Source of the DNA: CALVJJ01 sp045538425
Lineage (GTDB): Bacteria; Bacillota; Clostridia; Christensenellales; UBA1242
NCBI GenBank assembly: GCA_045538425.1
Contig: JAZSRJ010000026.1
Span: 1-12,097, forward strand
DNA: 12,097 nt
Direction of reading: 5' to 3'
Shown piece by piece: positions 5,248-12,097 of this stretch; the stretch's first letter is position 1, and each line of letters begins with the position of its first letter. The position numbers and the translations under genes were made by a program. The notes under the pieces are model-generated. The model was given only the letters and a program-made list of their open reading frames with translations, had not been told where the DNA came from and made no database searches.

Positions 5248-6309
5248 TTACGCATTTTCAAGTTTTGCTTTTTGTTCTGCCATTTGCAAGTTTTCAATCA
5301 TGCTCTCTAGATCACCATTAACAAAACCTTCAAGATTGTAGATAGTATAATTGATACGATGATCAGTTACTCTACCTTGTGGATAGTTGTAGGTTCTAAT
5401 TCTTTCACTGCGATCTCCAGTCCCTACCATACCACGGCGGTTCTTTGCATACTCTTCATCAGATTGCATCTTTTGCAAATCATACAATTTGCTTTTTAAG
5501 ATCTCGTAAGCTCTTTCCCTGTTTTGGATTTGGCTTCTGCCATCTTGACAAGTAACAACTAAGCCTGTTGGGAAGTGGGTAATACGAATAGCACTATCGG
5601 TCTTATTGATATGTTGTCCACCCGCACCACTTGCACGATAAGTATCGACTCTGATATCTTTCTCATCAATCTCAATCTCAACATCTTGTTGTTCTGGTAA
5701 GATTGCTACTGTTGCTGTACTGGTATGAATACGTCCACCACTTTCTGTCTCTGGTACACGTTGTACACGATGCACCCCACCTTCAAACTTCATCTTAGAA
5801 TATACATCCTTTCCACGAATGACAACACTCGCTTCCTTAACCCCACCAAGTTCAGTTTCGTTAAGATCAGTAAGTTCGAATTTCCAATGCATACGTTCGG
5901 CATACATACGATACATACGAAGAAGTACTGCTCCAAATAAGCAAGATTCTTCTCCACCTGCGCCACCTCTAATTTCGAGAATAACGTTTTTATCATCGTT
6001 CTCATCTTTCGGCAACAACATGATCTTGATCTCTTCATCCATCTTTGCCAATTTTTCTTCACAATCAGCAATTTCTAGTTCTGCCATTTCTACCATTTCA
6101 GCATCGCTATCTTTGAGCATTTCTTTCGCACTTTCTAGATCACTTTCTACTTTGCGATATTCATCATATTTGTCATTGTATGCTTGAAGATTGGAATACT
6201 CTTTCATAAGTGCAGCATAACGTTTGTTATCCGCAATAATTGCTGGATCCATAATAAGTGCACCCACTTCTTCATATCTATCTTTAATTGTCTTTAATTT
6301 TTCAATCAT
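5248..6309 (-). CDS. prfA: Peptide chain release factor 1
   Basis: RF1 reads UAG and UAA in the ribosomal A site and triggers peptide release. The 353-residue product has the PxT stop-codon-reading motif as PET (186-188, in HRVQRVPETESGGRIHTS), as in Bacillota RF1. It also has the GGQ catalytic tip at 230-232 (SGAGGQHINKTDSAIR), whose Gln is the methylation target of PrmC. Helical domain 1 occupies roughly 1-100, and the C-terminal RTYNYPQGRVTDHRI (305-319) is family-typical. The open frame extends to a TTG at 6333, but ATG 6309 (MIEKLKTIKDRYEE) matches RF1 starts. That ATG begins one base after the prmC TAA (TAATATG), so translational coupling is likely. The ribosome site is weak (AAGAGAT). 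Confidence 0.97.
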   Translation of the reverse strand: MIEKLKTIKDRYEEVGALIMDPAIIADNKRYAALMKEYSNLQAYNDKYDEYRKVESDLESAKEMLKDSDAEMVEMAELEIADCEEKLAKMDEEIKIMLLPKDENDDKNVILEIRGGAGGEESCLFGAVLLRMYRMYAERMHWKFELTDLNETELGGVKEASVVIRGKDVYSKMKFEGGVHRVQRVPETESGGRIHTSTATVAILPEQQDVEIEIDEKDIRVDTYRASGAGGQHINKTDSAIRITHFPTGLVVTCQDGRSQIQNRERAYEILKSKLYDLQKMQSDEEYAKNRRGMVGTGDRSERIRTYNYPQGRVTDHRINYTIYNLEGFVNGDLESMIENLQMAEQKAKLENA

Positions 6310-6310
6310 A

Positions 6311-7120
6311 TTATCTCTTTTGAGCGCAAACAACTCGCTCTACTCCGTGATTATCTTTTATTATTGTAATACATTTGAACTCTTTTTCCAAATATTTTGC
6401 TACATCTTTTGCCTGATCTATCCCAACTTCCAACAAAATATATCCATTTTCTCTTAAGAACTTTGGTGCTGTAGCAATCATTGTTCTGTAAAAATACAAC
6501 CCATCTTCTTTGCCATCTAGCGCCAGATGTGGTTCATAATTTTTTACCGCATCGTCAAGATTCAAAACATCATCACTTGGGATATATGGCGGATTGGATA
6601 CAATTACATCAAAAGTATCCGTCATCCCTTCCAATAGATCCCCTTGTGAAAGTTGCACCCTTTCTTGTGTAGCAGTGTCTAAAACTTTTTTTCTATTAAT
6701 TTCTGCCACCTCTAATGCTTCTGGGCTAATATCTCGTAGTGTCACATGGCAATCGGTATGTTTTGCAATACTAAGTCCAATAATACCACTACCACAACAC
6801 AAATCCAATACTTTGCCTTTACATATTTTTAGGGCATTTTCAACCAATATTTCGGTATCAGGTCTTGGAATTAATACTCTTTCATCCACATAATAAAACG
6901 CATCAAAAAAGTAGGTTTTTTGAAGTATATATGCAGTTGGTTTTGATGAACACAATTGTTCTGTAAGTTGCCCAATCACCCTAACATCACTATCACTAAT
7001 TTCCTCTGGATGTGTATAGGTGTCAAGACATTCGAAATAGTCGAGCAAAAAAGCATGGACTATATATTTTTCTAGCCCAGTCTTCTCCCTCAATTGGTCT
7101 ACTAGTACATTCCACTTCAT
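6311..7120 (-). CDS. prmC: Release factor glutamine methyltransferase
   Basis: PrmC (HemK) transfers a methyl group from S-adenosylmethionine to the Gln of the GGQ motif in RF1 and RF2. The 269-residue protein has the N-terminal helical substrate-binding domain (about 1-75), the LIPRPDTE linker (83-90), the SAM-binding motif LDLCCGSGIIGLSIA (105-119) and the catalytic N-P-P-Y (176-179, VSNPPYIPS). An in-frame TTG at 7129 would add three residues, but it has AGG directly abutting it. ATG 7120 (MKWNVLVDQL) is better placed, with an AGG about 11 bases upstream. Its stop is one base from the prfA start, so enzyme and substrate genes are coupled. No separate promoter is evident; transcription probably comes from the rpmE promoter through the rpmE terminator. 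Confidence 0.95.
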   Translation of the reverse strand: MKWNVLVDQLREKTGLEKYIVHAFLLDYFECLDTYTHPEEISDSDVRVIGQLTEQLCSSKPTAYILQKTYFFDAFYYVDERVLIPRPDTEILVENALKICKGKVLDLCCGSGIIGLSIAKHTDCHVTLRDISPEALEVAEINRKKVLDTATQERVQLSQGDLLEGMTDTFDVIVSNPPYIPSDDVLNLDDAVKNYEPHLALDGKEDGLYFYRTMIATAPKFLRENGYILLEVGIDQAKDVAKYLEKEFKCITIIKDNHGVERVVCAQKR

Positions 7121-7140
7121 ATCCCACAACCTAAATTAAA

Positions 7141-7177
7141 AATAAAAAATACCTCTAAGAGCTATTCTCAAAGAGGT
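7141..7177 (-). terminator. Intrinsic terminator or attenuator between rpmE and prmC
   Basis: On the minus strand ACCTCT..GAG pairs with CTC..AGAGGT (7177-7151), with a 2x2 T/T internal loop and an AATAG loop, followed by ATTTTTTATTTTT. It lies 10 bases after the rpmE stop and about 25 bases before prmC. The interrupted stem may allow partial read-through into prmC-prfA-trpS. Confidence 0.8.
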
Positions 7178-7186
7178 TATTTTATA

Positions 7187-7393
7187 TTAGTCCAAATTGT
7201 ATTTTCTCTTGAACTTATCTACTCTACCTTCAGTATCAACTAGTTTTTGCTTGCCACTATAGAATGGGTGACATTTGTTACAAACGTCAACTTTTACAAC
7301 ATTACCAGCATGAGTGGATTTTGTCTTAAAACTAGCACCACATGCACAAACTACTTCAACTTCATGATAATCTGGATGTATTCCTTGTTTCAT
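7187..7393 (-). CDS. rpmE: 50S ribosomal protein L31 (zinc-binding type)
   Basis: L31 is a small protein of the large subunit that helps bridge the two subunits. The 68-residue product shows the family sequence MKQGIHPDYHEVEVVCACG and the DVCNKCHPFYSGKQK block. Four Cys (C16, C18, C38, C41) mark it as the zinc-containing (C+) form rather than the zinc-free paralogue induced by zinc shortage. The frame is open a further six codons upstream, but ATG 7393 matches the conserved start and has AGAGGTG six bases upstream. A near-consensus sigma-A promoter lies 30-60 bases upstream and an intrinsic terminator follows the stop. rpmE-prmC-prfA is a common order in Bacillota. Confidence 0.97.
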   Translation of the reverse strand: MKQGIHPDYHEVEVVCACGASFKTKSTHAGNVVKVDVCNKCHPFYSGKQKLVDTEGRVDKFKRKYNLD

Positions 7394-7424
7394 ATGATTC
7401 ACCTCTATCATTTATTGCTATACC

Positions 7425-7453
7425 ATTATAATAGATTTTGGCGAAATAGTCAA
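7425..7453 (-). promoter_or_regulatory. Sigma-A promoter of rpmE
   Basis: On the minus strand TTGACT (7453-7448), a 17-base spacer and TATAAT (7430-7425) make a near-perfect vegetative promoter about 32 bases before the rpmE ATG. It probably also drives prmC, prfA and trpS by read-through. Confidence 0.9.
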
Positions 7454-7484
7454 CACTAAATGCAACTTTTTTTACAATATTTTT

Positions 7485-8816
7485 CTACTTTTCCTCTAGC
7501 CAATCCAACGCATCTTCATAAATATCCCCTGCACCAAGAATCAAGACCACATCACATTCATCAATCCAATAAGACAAAACCTCTCGACATTGGGTAATCC
7601 AACTTTTTTTCTTTTTCTTGATTTTTGTGTACAAGACACTTGCATCTCCACGCATATCCAACTCTTCTCTTGCTGGATATGTCGGCAATATAACCACTCG
7701 ATGCGCCTCATCAAAACACGTCACAAACTCATCTAATAGATCTCTTGTACGCGAATACGTATGTGGTTGAAACAAACACAACACTTTACCATACCGCGCT
7801 TTTATCATTTTGATGGTTGACTGGATGGCTGTTGGGTGATGTGCATAGTCTGCAACAACAATCTTATCTCTTTTGTACCCAAGCAATTCACATCGTCTTT
7901 GCACCCCAGTAAAAGATTTCAGCGAATCATAGATAATAGGATAACTGATATGATAGATATCCGCGACAGCAATACTAATAAGTGCATTTTTCACATTGTA
8001 CTCACCTATCATTTTGAGTACAAAATACCCATAATATTCTCCATCTTTTTCTACATCAAAGATTGTATAATCCTCTACATATTTTATTCGTTTTGCACGC
8101 CAAATTGTGGTAGCATCGCTTACATTCTCCTCTCCTAATGTGCAGTAGATTTTTTCTTGATATTTTCCCACCAACATATCCTCAAAACTTACAACATACT
8201 GACATTGATGAGCAAATGTATCAAAAGAATCTTTTAGTTCGTCTAATGTCTTATAACAATCAGTATGATCTTTTTCAATACTAGTAATGACTCCCACTTC
8301 TGGAAATAGGGACAACATACTTTTGCGATACTCACAACCTTCTGTCACAAAATAGTTTTTATCCCCAATGATCATATTGCTATCAAAATTGTGACTCACA
8401 CCCCCTATATGAATAGTCGGACAAAAATCTGCACACTGCAAAACCCACCCAATCATAGCCGTTGTTGTCGTCTTACCATGCGTTCCTGTTACTGCTATTG
8501 TATGCTTATATCCCGTAGCAATTTCACCCAAAAAAACTGAGCGTTCTACCAAGCGAACACCCGTCTTTTCTGCCACTTTTCGCTCTATATTATTAGGATC
8601 TATTGCCCCAGAATACACAACCACATCTGCGCCACAAACATGTTCTGCACTATGCCCTATAAAAATAGTCGCTCCCATCTTGGATAATTCTTGTGTGACC
8701 AGACTTTCTTTCACATCACTCCCACTCACTTTCCAATTACGTTTTAGACATAATTTGGCAAGTGCACTCATGCTAACCCCACCAATTCCTATAAAATGTA
8801 CCTTTTTTGATGCCAT
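7485..8816 (-). CDS. murC: UDP-N-acetylmuramate--L-alanine ligase
   Basis: MurC adds L-Ala to UDP-MurNAc using ATP, the first amino-acid step of the peptidoglycan stem peptide. The 443-residue protein has the nucleotide-sugar-binding start HFIGIGGVSMSALA (7-20), the ATP P-loop TGTHGKTTTTAM (110-121), the EGCEYRKS segment (159-166), SIEKDHTDCYK (179-189) and the C-terminal-domain DYAHHPTA (323-330) and QPHTYSRT (350-357). ATG 8816 is fixed by an in-frame stop a few codons upstream. The ribosome site is ambiguous (GAGG 12 bases away, or GGGA 2-3 bases away). A lysine run (IKKKKK, about 399-404) sits on an A-rich homopolymer-like tract. No terminator is seen before the rpmE promoter. A TATAGT -10-like hexamer at 8852-8857 (minus) may serve this gene. 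It is divergent from spoVG. Confidence 0.97.
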   Translation of the reverse strand: MASKKVHFIGIGGVSMSALAKLCLKRNWKVSGSDVKESLVTQELSKMGATIFIGHSAEHVCGADVVVYSGAIDPNNIERKVAEKTGVRLVERSVFLGEIATGYKHTIAVTGTHGKTTTTAMIGWVLQCADFCPTIHIGGVSHNFDSNMIIGDKNYFVTEGCEYRKSMLSLFPEVGVITSIEKDHTDCYKTLDELKDSFDTFAHQCQYVVSFEDMLVGKYQEKIYCTLGEENVSDATTIWRAKRIKYVEDYTIFDVEKDGEYYGYFVLKMIGEYNVKNALISIAVADIYHISYPIIYDSLKSFTGVQRRCELLGYKRDKIVVADYAHHPTAIQSTIKMIKARYGKVLCLFQPHTYSRTRDLLDEFVTCFDEAHRVVILPTYPAREELDMRGDASVLYTKIKKKKKSWITQCREVLSYWIDECDVVLILGAGDIYEDALDWLEEK

Positions 8817-8863
8817 ATTCCCAATTTACCTCAAAAAATATATATGAAATTACTATAAAAAAG

Positions 8864-8893
8864 TTGTATGAAGCGCATTTTATATGTTAAAAT
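8864..8893 (+). promoter_or_regulatory. Probable promoter of spoVG
   Basis: TTGTAT (8864-8869) and TAAAAT (8888-8893) are separated by 18 bases, the best sigma-A-like match in the murC-spoVG spacer, about 43 bases before the spoVG ATG. No clear sigma-H type promoter, as used by Bacillus spoVG, was seen. Confidence 0.5.
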
Positions 8894-8936
8894 AAAGTAA
8901 GTTGAAAAACTAAAACAAAAAAGGAAGGTACACAAA

Positions 8937-9206
8937 ATGAAAATTACAGATGTGAGAGTGAGACTCATTCAAAAAGAGGATAGCAAATTAAAAGCAGTCG
9001 CTTCTATCACAATTGAGGGAGTATTTGTTGTACACGATATCAAAATTGTTGCTGGTGAACAAGGATATTTTGTCAACATGCCAAGAAGAAAAACTCCAGA
9101 TGGCGAATACAAAGATGTTGCACATCCACTAGACACCGCTACACGCGAAATGATCACAAAAGCAGTTGTTGATGCTTTTAGTGCAGAACTTGAAAAAAAT
9201 AAATAA
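8937..9206 (+). CDS. spoVG: SpoVG-family regulatory protein
   Basis: SpoVG proteins are small nucleic-acid-binding regulators that affect sporulation, septation and, in pathogens, capsule and virulence gene expression. The 89-residue product follows the family along its whole length: MKITDVRVRLI (1-11), VASITIEGVFVVHDIKIV (20-37), GYFVNMPRRKTPDGEYKDVAHPL (43-65) and a C-terminal helix. It lacks the longer acidic tail of the Bacillus protein. ATG 8937 has GGAAGG about 9 bases upstream. The gene stands alone on the plus strand, between divergent murC and a convergent hypothetical gene, with its own terminator. Its presence fits a Bacillota host but does not prove sporulation. Confidence 0.97.
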   Translation: MKITDVRVRLIQKEDSKLKAVASITIEGVFVVHDIKIVAGEQGYFVNMPRRKTPDGEYKDVAHPLDTATREMITKAVVDAFSAELEKNK

Positions 9207-9218
9207 TATGGGGATTAA

Positions 9219-9250
9219 AAAAACACGAGCTAACTCGTGTTTTTCTTTTT
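9219..9250. terminator. Bidirectional terminator shared by spoVG and the convergent gene
   Basis: AAAAACACGAG (9219-9229), loop CTAA, then CTCGTGTTTTT (9234-9244) form a perfect 11-bp stem. T-runs follow on the plus strand and the A-tract supplies one for the minus strand. The stop codon of the minus-strand gene (TAG, 9230-9232) lies in the loop. Confidence 0.92.
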
Positions 9251-9649
9251 TGATTGAATCAACTGATCAAAATCTTTATCTTTTTGATATACTTTATAAG
9301 CTTCATGCAACATCTTTCTTTTTTCTGCAGCACTAAAAAGAATATCATGACACACATCCAAATCATCATCACTAACATATAAGTTAAAATGTCCTGGTGC
9401 AAAAGATTCTCTATATCTATAATATCCTGTAGCTAGCATTGGTAGAGTTGCACAAGTATCTACTATCTCTTTAATATGAGAAATAGACAAATATCTGGTT
9501 ACCTTTTTAGCTTTTTTCATATTACAACCCGCTAAAAGCTCAAAACAATGTTTTTGATTGTATTTGATTTCGTTTTGGTAAGATTCTACCAATTGTTTTG
9601 CATCGTTTTCTTTGATTGCTTTTATTCTTAGTATATCTTGATTCGTCAT
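9230..9649 (-). CDS. Hypothetical protein, 139 aa
   Basis: I do not recognise this gene with confidence. The product is soluble-looking, with no signal peptide or membrane segment. It has a helical Lys/Asn-rich N-terminal half (1-50), then VTRYLSISHIKEIVDTC (50-66), a Tyr-rich stretch (GYYRYRESFAPGHFNLYV, 75-92), the acidic turn SDDDLDVCHDIL (93-104) and a charged C-terminal helix ending KKKNTS. The 75-104 part, with an aromatic strand followed by D-D-L-x-x-x-x-x-I-L, is loosely like the DUF2007-type putative signal-transducing fold, but this is a weak resemblance. ATG 9649 has GAGGTG four bases upstream, and a good promoter precedes it, so the gene is very likely real. Its last codons and stop are built into the terminator shared with spoVG. 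Confidence 0.85.
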   Translation of the reverse strand: MTNQDILRIKAIKENDAKQLVESYQNEIKYNQKHCFELLAGCNMKKAKKVTRYLSISHIKEIVDTCATLPMLATGYYRYRESFAPGHFNLYVSDDDLDVCHDILFSAAEKRKMLHEAYKVYQKDKDFDQLIQSKKKNTS

Positions 9650-9674
9650 TAGTCACCTCTCATTTTGCCATTAT

Positions 9675-9703
9675 AGTATACCACGCAATACACAGAAAGG
9701 CAA
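9675..9703 (-). promoter_or_regulatory. Sigma-A promoter of the 139-aa hypothetical gene
   Basis: On the minus strand TTGCCT (9703-9698), 17 bases, then TATACT (9680-9675), with a TGG extended -10 element directly before it. The -10 ends 25 bases upstream of ATG 9649. Confidence 0.8.
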
Positions 9704-9720
9704 TACCAAAACGAAAAGAA

Positions 9721-9752
9721 AAAATAAAAAATGGGGAGTCCCCCCATTTTTT
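9721..9752 (-). terminator. Strong intrinsic terminator of the GLUG-like repeat protein gene
   Basis: AAAAAATGGGG (9726-9736) and CCCCATTTTTT (9742-9752) form a perfect 11-bp stem with a 5-base loop. On the minus strand it is followed by further T-rich sequence. It starts within the stop codon of the large gene and isolates it from the promoter of the next gene. Confidence 0.92.
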
Positions 9753-12097
9753 ATTTTTCAATCAATTTGTAACCACCATTTTCAAGTCTTTCTGTTGTGT
9801 AATAACGGCAAGCCTTAAGTTCTGGTGTGCCACCTTCAACAAAAGTCCAAACAGATTGATCATAACTATTTTTGCTTGTAAATGCAGATGGATTTGTTCC
9901 TACCATTTCGCCGTTGCTACAAACAATCTTGTTGTAATCACCAACAAATGCTTCGGCAAACTCAACATCTGTACCAAACCAATTATTCAAGTTCTTTTGG
10001 AAATCTGCAAAGAAATCTTTTGTGTTAAGATTGATAACATTGCTACCAATAACGAAGTTTGCAAAATCATCACTTGATGGAAGTCTTGCTTCACTTGCAT
10101 TTTCAGCATCAACATTATAAATACATTTCAAGAAGAAACCATCTTGTCTTGCTGGTCCAAGAGTAATAAATTCTTTGAATGAAGATTTTCTAAAGTTACC
10201 AGTTGCAAGCGCATAGTTGCTACCTGTAGTATCAAATTCACAATTAGAGTAGCAATATTCTGCAATTGTACCCGCATAATTGTTGTCTTCTGCAAATTGG
10301 AAATTAGCCAAGGCAACTAATCCTGCTTTTTGTGCAGTATCTGCTTTTCCTTTTAAGCTAGCATTAGCATAGCAATTGGTCATACGACCATTGGTTACAT
10401 AAGATGCTAGACCACCAACATATTGTCCAGAAATACCACCATTAGCATAGCAATTAGCGATATCAATTGGAGCATCGTTGGAACTAACAGCATTATGTCC
10501 TGTACCTTTCCAATATTCGAAGAAATCTTGAGTAAGTCTTCTTAGTGGATTGGTACCTACAGCAACTTGTCCAGCTAGACCACCTGCATAATAACCAGAA
10601 ATATTACCACCCACAAAGCCACAATTTTCCATATGTGTAGCAAATCCATTATCCAATTTTTCAGGATCACCGAAGATTCTACCAGCAATACCACCAGCAT
10701 AAGCTCTGACAGCATCTGCTTCTACATTTTCATATTGATAGTTAGAACTAATTGTAGCATATACATAACAATCAATCAAACGACCGCTTGTTTCACCAGC
10801 AATACCACCAATGATGATATCTTTGATTCCATCTGCAGCTTTGATAATGTTTTGAGCTTTACCATTTTCTACAACAGCATCTTCAACATAGCCTGCCAAG
10901 TTGTAACCAACGACACCACCAACTTTTGCTCCACCAAAAGTTGTAGCCACTGGATTGCCTTCTTCATCTGTTTTACTTTCAGCTTTTACTTCAACACTTG
11001 TAGATGTTACTCTCACAAAACGGATTGTACCACCTTCGTTGTCACCAACAACACCACCAACAGCAATATCTGCACTTCCTGCTTTGATATAAACATTGCT
11101 ATTGATCACTTCAGTATAAGTGTATACCATAGCGTTATCGATTTCGACTACAGAACCAACAACACCACCAAGGTTGTGTCCAGCAACTGCACCAACAGTC
11201 ATACTACCAGTAATACTGCAACTATCAATCACAGCATTTTGAATAATACCATTATTAACATTAGCAATCATACCAAAATAGTCTATTGTTAAGTTTTCAA
11301 AAGTACTATCTACTAGATGCAAGTCATGAACTTCACCATCTGCAGTAATTGTATTGAAGATTGGACTATCTTCTGTTGTTTTGAAACGAATTGTATAATA
11401 TGTTCCATCTTCTTTTTGTGCAGTATAGAATTTACCTGAGAAGTTGTCAATACCATTCCATTCGATTGCACTATTGTCAATGACTAGATCTTGTACCAAT
11501 ACATAATCTTTCGTTGGATCAATATTGAGTAGATCGTTAACTGTGCTAACTGTACTAGCATCACTAATATCACTAATACCATAGCTAACTGCTTTTTTAC
11601 TATAATCTAGGATTGGGAATCCATGGTTAACTTCTTCCCCTTCCATAAACCAAATATCATTGAACGCCCAACGATAAGTAGCTTCATTGCCACCAACTTC
11701 TTTTACATAAGACACATAGTTGACTGCGTTTTGCATTTCGACAGTTGACAATCCATATGCAACATATTTTGCATCAACCATAGCAGTTTGATCATCAAAG
11801 TCATTACCAATCGCTTTGTCGCTTACTGTACCTAGATCACTATTGTAGATTACACCATATACTTTATTAGTAACTTTTTCTACAGTGCCATCACCCAAAC
11901 TAATAGTGATATATTCTGGATTGTAATAACCGATTGCTTGACCATAATAATCAGCAACACCATCACAATCAATAGAAGCATAACAATCTTTTACATGTCC
12001 ACCAAAATAATCAGCAGAGTTAATAATATTTTCACCATAATGTGTAACATAGCCTACAAGACCACCAGCAATGGTTGTTACACCTTCTACTTTTTCA
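9751..12097 (-). CDS. Large GLUG-like repeat protein, C-terminal part (probable surface/secreted beta-helix protein)
   Basis: The gene enters from the right edge; the frame is open from 12097 to TAA 9751-9753, giving 781 visible residues. A TTG at 11898 in this frame is internal, because repeat sequence continues upstream of it. The protein carries at least eight copies of a short Gly motif of GLUG type: AGGLVGYV near the edge, then VGAVAGHN, VGGVVGDN, VGGVVGYN, IGGIAGET, AGGIAGRI, AGGLAGQV and VGGLASYV. They alternate with NCYANGG/DCYVYA-like strands, as expected for a parallel beta-helix in surface or secreted proteins. The module end W-x-F-x-E-G-G-T-P-E-L-K recurs: IWFMEGEEVNHGFPIL (about 148-163) and VWTFVEGGTPELK near the C-terminus. 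No LPXTG, membrane segment or other anchor is visible in the final 100 residues, which end GGYKLIEK. Signal peptide and anchor, if any, must lie at the unseen N-terminus. Confidence 0.85.
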   Translation of the reverse strand, partial: EKVEGVTTIAGGLVGYVTHYGENIINSADYFGGHVKDCYASIDCDGVADYYGQAIGYYNPEYITISLGDGTVEKVTNKVYGVIYNSDLGTVSDKAIGNDFDDQTAMVDAKYVAYGLSTVEMQNAVNYVSYVKEVGGNEATYRWAFNDIWFMEGEEVNHGFPILDYSKKAVSYGISDISDASTVSTVNDLLNIDPTKDYVLVQDLVIDNSAIEWNGIDNFSGKFYTAQKEDGTYYTIRFKTTEDSPIFNTITADGEVHDLHLVDSTFENLTIDYFGMIANVNNGIIQNAVIDSCSITGSMTVGAVAGHNLGGVVGSVVEIDNAMVYTYTEVINSNVYIKAGSADIAVGGVVGDNEGGTIRFVRVTSTSVEVKAESKTDEEGNPVATTFGGAKVGGVVGYNLAGYVEDAVVENGKAQNIIKAADGIKDIIIGGIAGETSGRLIDCYVYATISSNYQYENVEADAVRAYAGGIAGRIFGDPEKLDNGFATHMENCGFVGGNISGYYAGGLAGQVAVGTNPLRRLTQDFFEYWKGTGHNAVSSNDAPIDIANCYANGGISGQYVGGLASYVTNGRMTNCYANASLKGKADTAQKAGLVALANFQFAEDNNYAGTIAEYCYSNCEFDTTGSNYALATGNFRKSSFKEFITLGPARQDGFFLKCIYNVDAENASEARLPSSDDFANFVIGSNVINLNTKDFFADFQKNLNNWFGTDVEFAEAFVGDYNKIVCSNGEMVGTNPSAFTSKNSYDQSVWTFVEGGTPELKACRYYTTERLENGGYKLIEK

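Noticed and set aside
7601..7620. Possible frameshift at the A-rich tract of murC (lysine run)
   Set aside because: The frame continues through with normal MurC C-terminal sequence (VVLILGAGDIYE), so it is intact.
10633..11292. Plus-strand 219-codon ORF, Asn/Thr/Ser/Cys-rich, antisense to the GLUG-like gene
   Set aside because: The composition is what reverse-reading GGT/GTT-rich repeats produces (ACC/AAC); no ribosome site or recognisable domain.
11896..11898. TTG start for a 715-residue version of the large repeat protein
   Set aside because: The frame stays open to the window end and the upstream 66 codons contain another GLUG-like motif (AGGLVGYV), so the TTG is internal.

Overview
The window looks like chromosomal DNA of a low-GC Gram-positive bacterium (Bacillota, probably a clostridial or related uncultured gut lineage). 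The evidence is A+T-rich sequence, SpoVG, the rpmE-prmC-prfA gene order, uvrC next to murB, strong AGGAGG-like ribosome binding sites, perfect-stem intrinsic terminators and sigma-A promoters. The lineage assignment is inference. No tRNA, rRNA, CRISPR array, transposase or integrase gene was seen.

Layout. (1) Bases 1-2385, minus strand: an ArsR-family regulator, uvrC and the start of murB, probably one transcript. (2) Bases 2386-2742: a 59-codon gene (2492-2671, +) is divergent from the regulator. It encodes a hydrophobic, Asn-rich protein with a Cys-rich tail. (3) Bases 2747-4138: a D-2-hydroxyacid-dehydrogenase-like gene (-) lacking two of the three catalytic residues of its family, then about 480 bases without a convincing gene but full of inverted repeats. 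This segment is bounded by two 50-bp inverted repeats (2666-2715 and 4095-4144; 41/50 identical, no gaps). Each repeat starts at the last codon and stop of the outer gene (small ORF or trpS) and runs into an intrinsic terminator. (4) Bases 4139-7453, minus: rpmE (sigma-A promoter, terminator), then tightly packed prmC, prfA and trpS. (5) Bases 7485-9250: murC (-) divergent from spoVG (+). (6) Bases 9230-12097, minus: a small hypothetical gene with its own promoter, and the C-terminal 781 residues of a large GLUG-like repeat protein that runs off the right edge.

Most of the window is housekeeping: DNA repair (uvrC), peptidoglycan precursors (murB, murC) and translation (rpmE, prmC, prfA, trpS). 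PrmC methylates the release factor made by the next gene. The accessory part is 2386-4144: a metalloregulator-like gene facing a tiny Cys-rich membrane-like protein, beside an inverted-repeat-bounded segment carrying a probable pseudoenzyme and a block of hairpins. This is where an undescribed element is most likely, although no function can be assigned from sequence alone.
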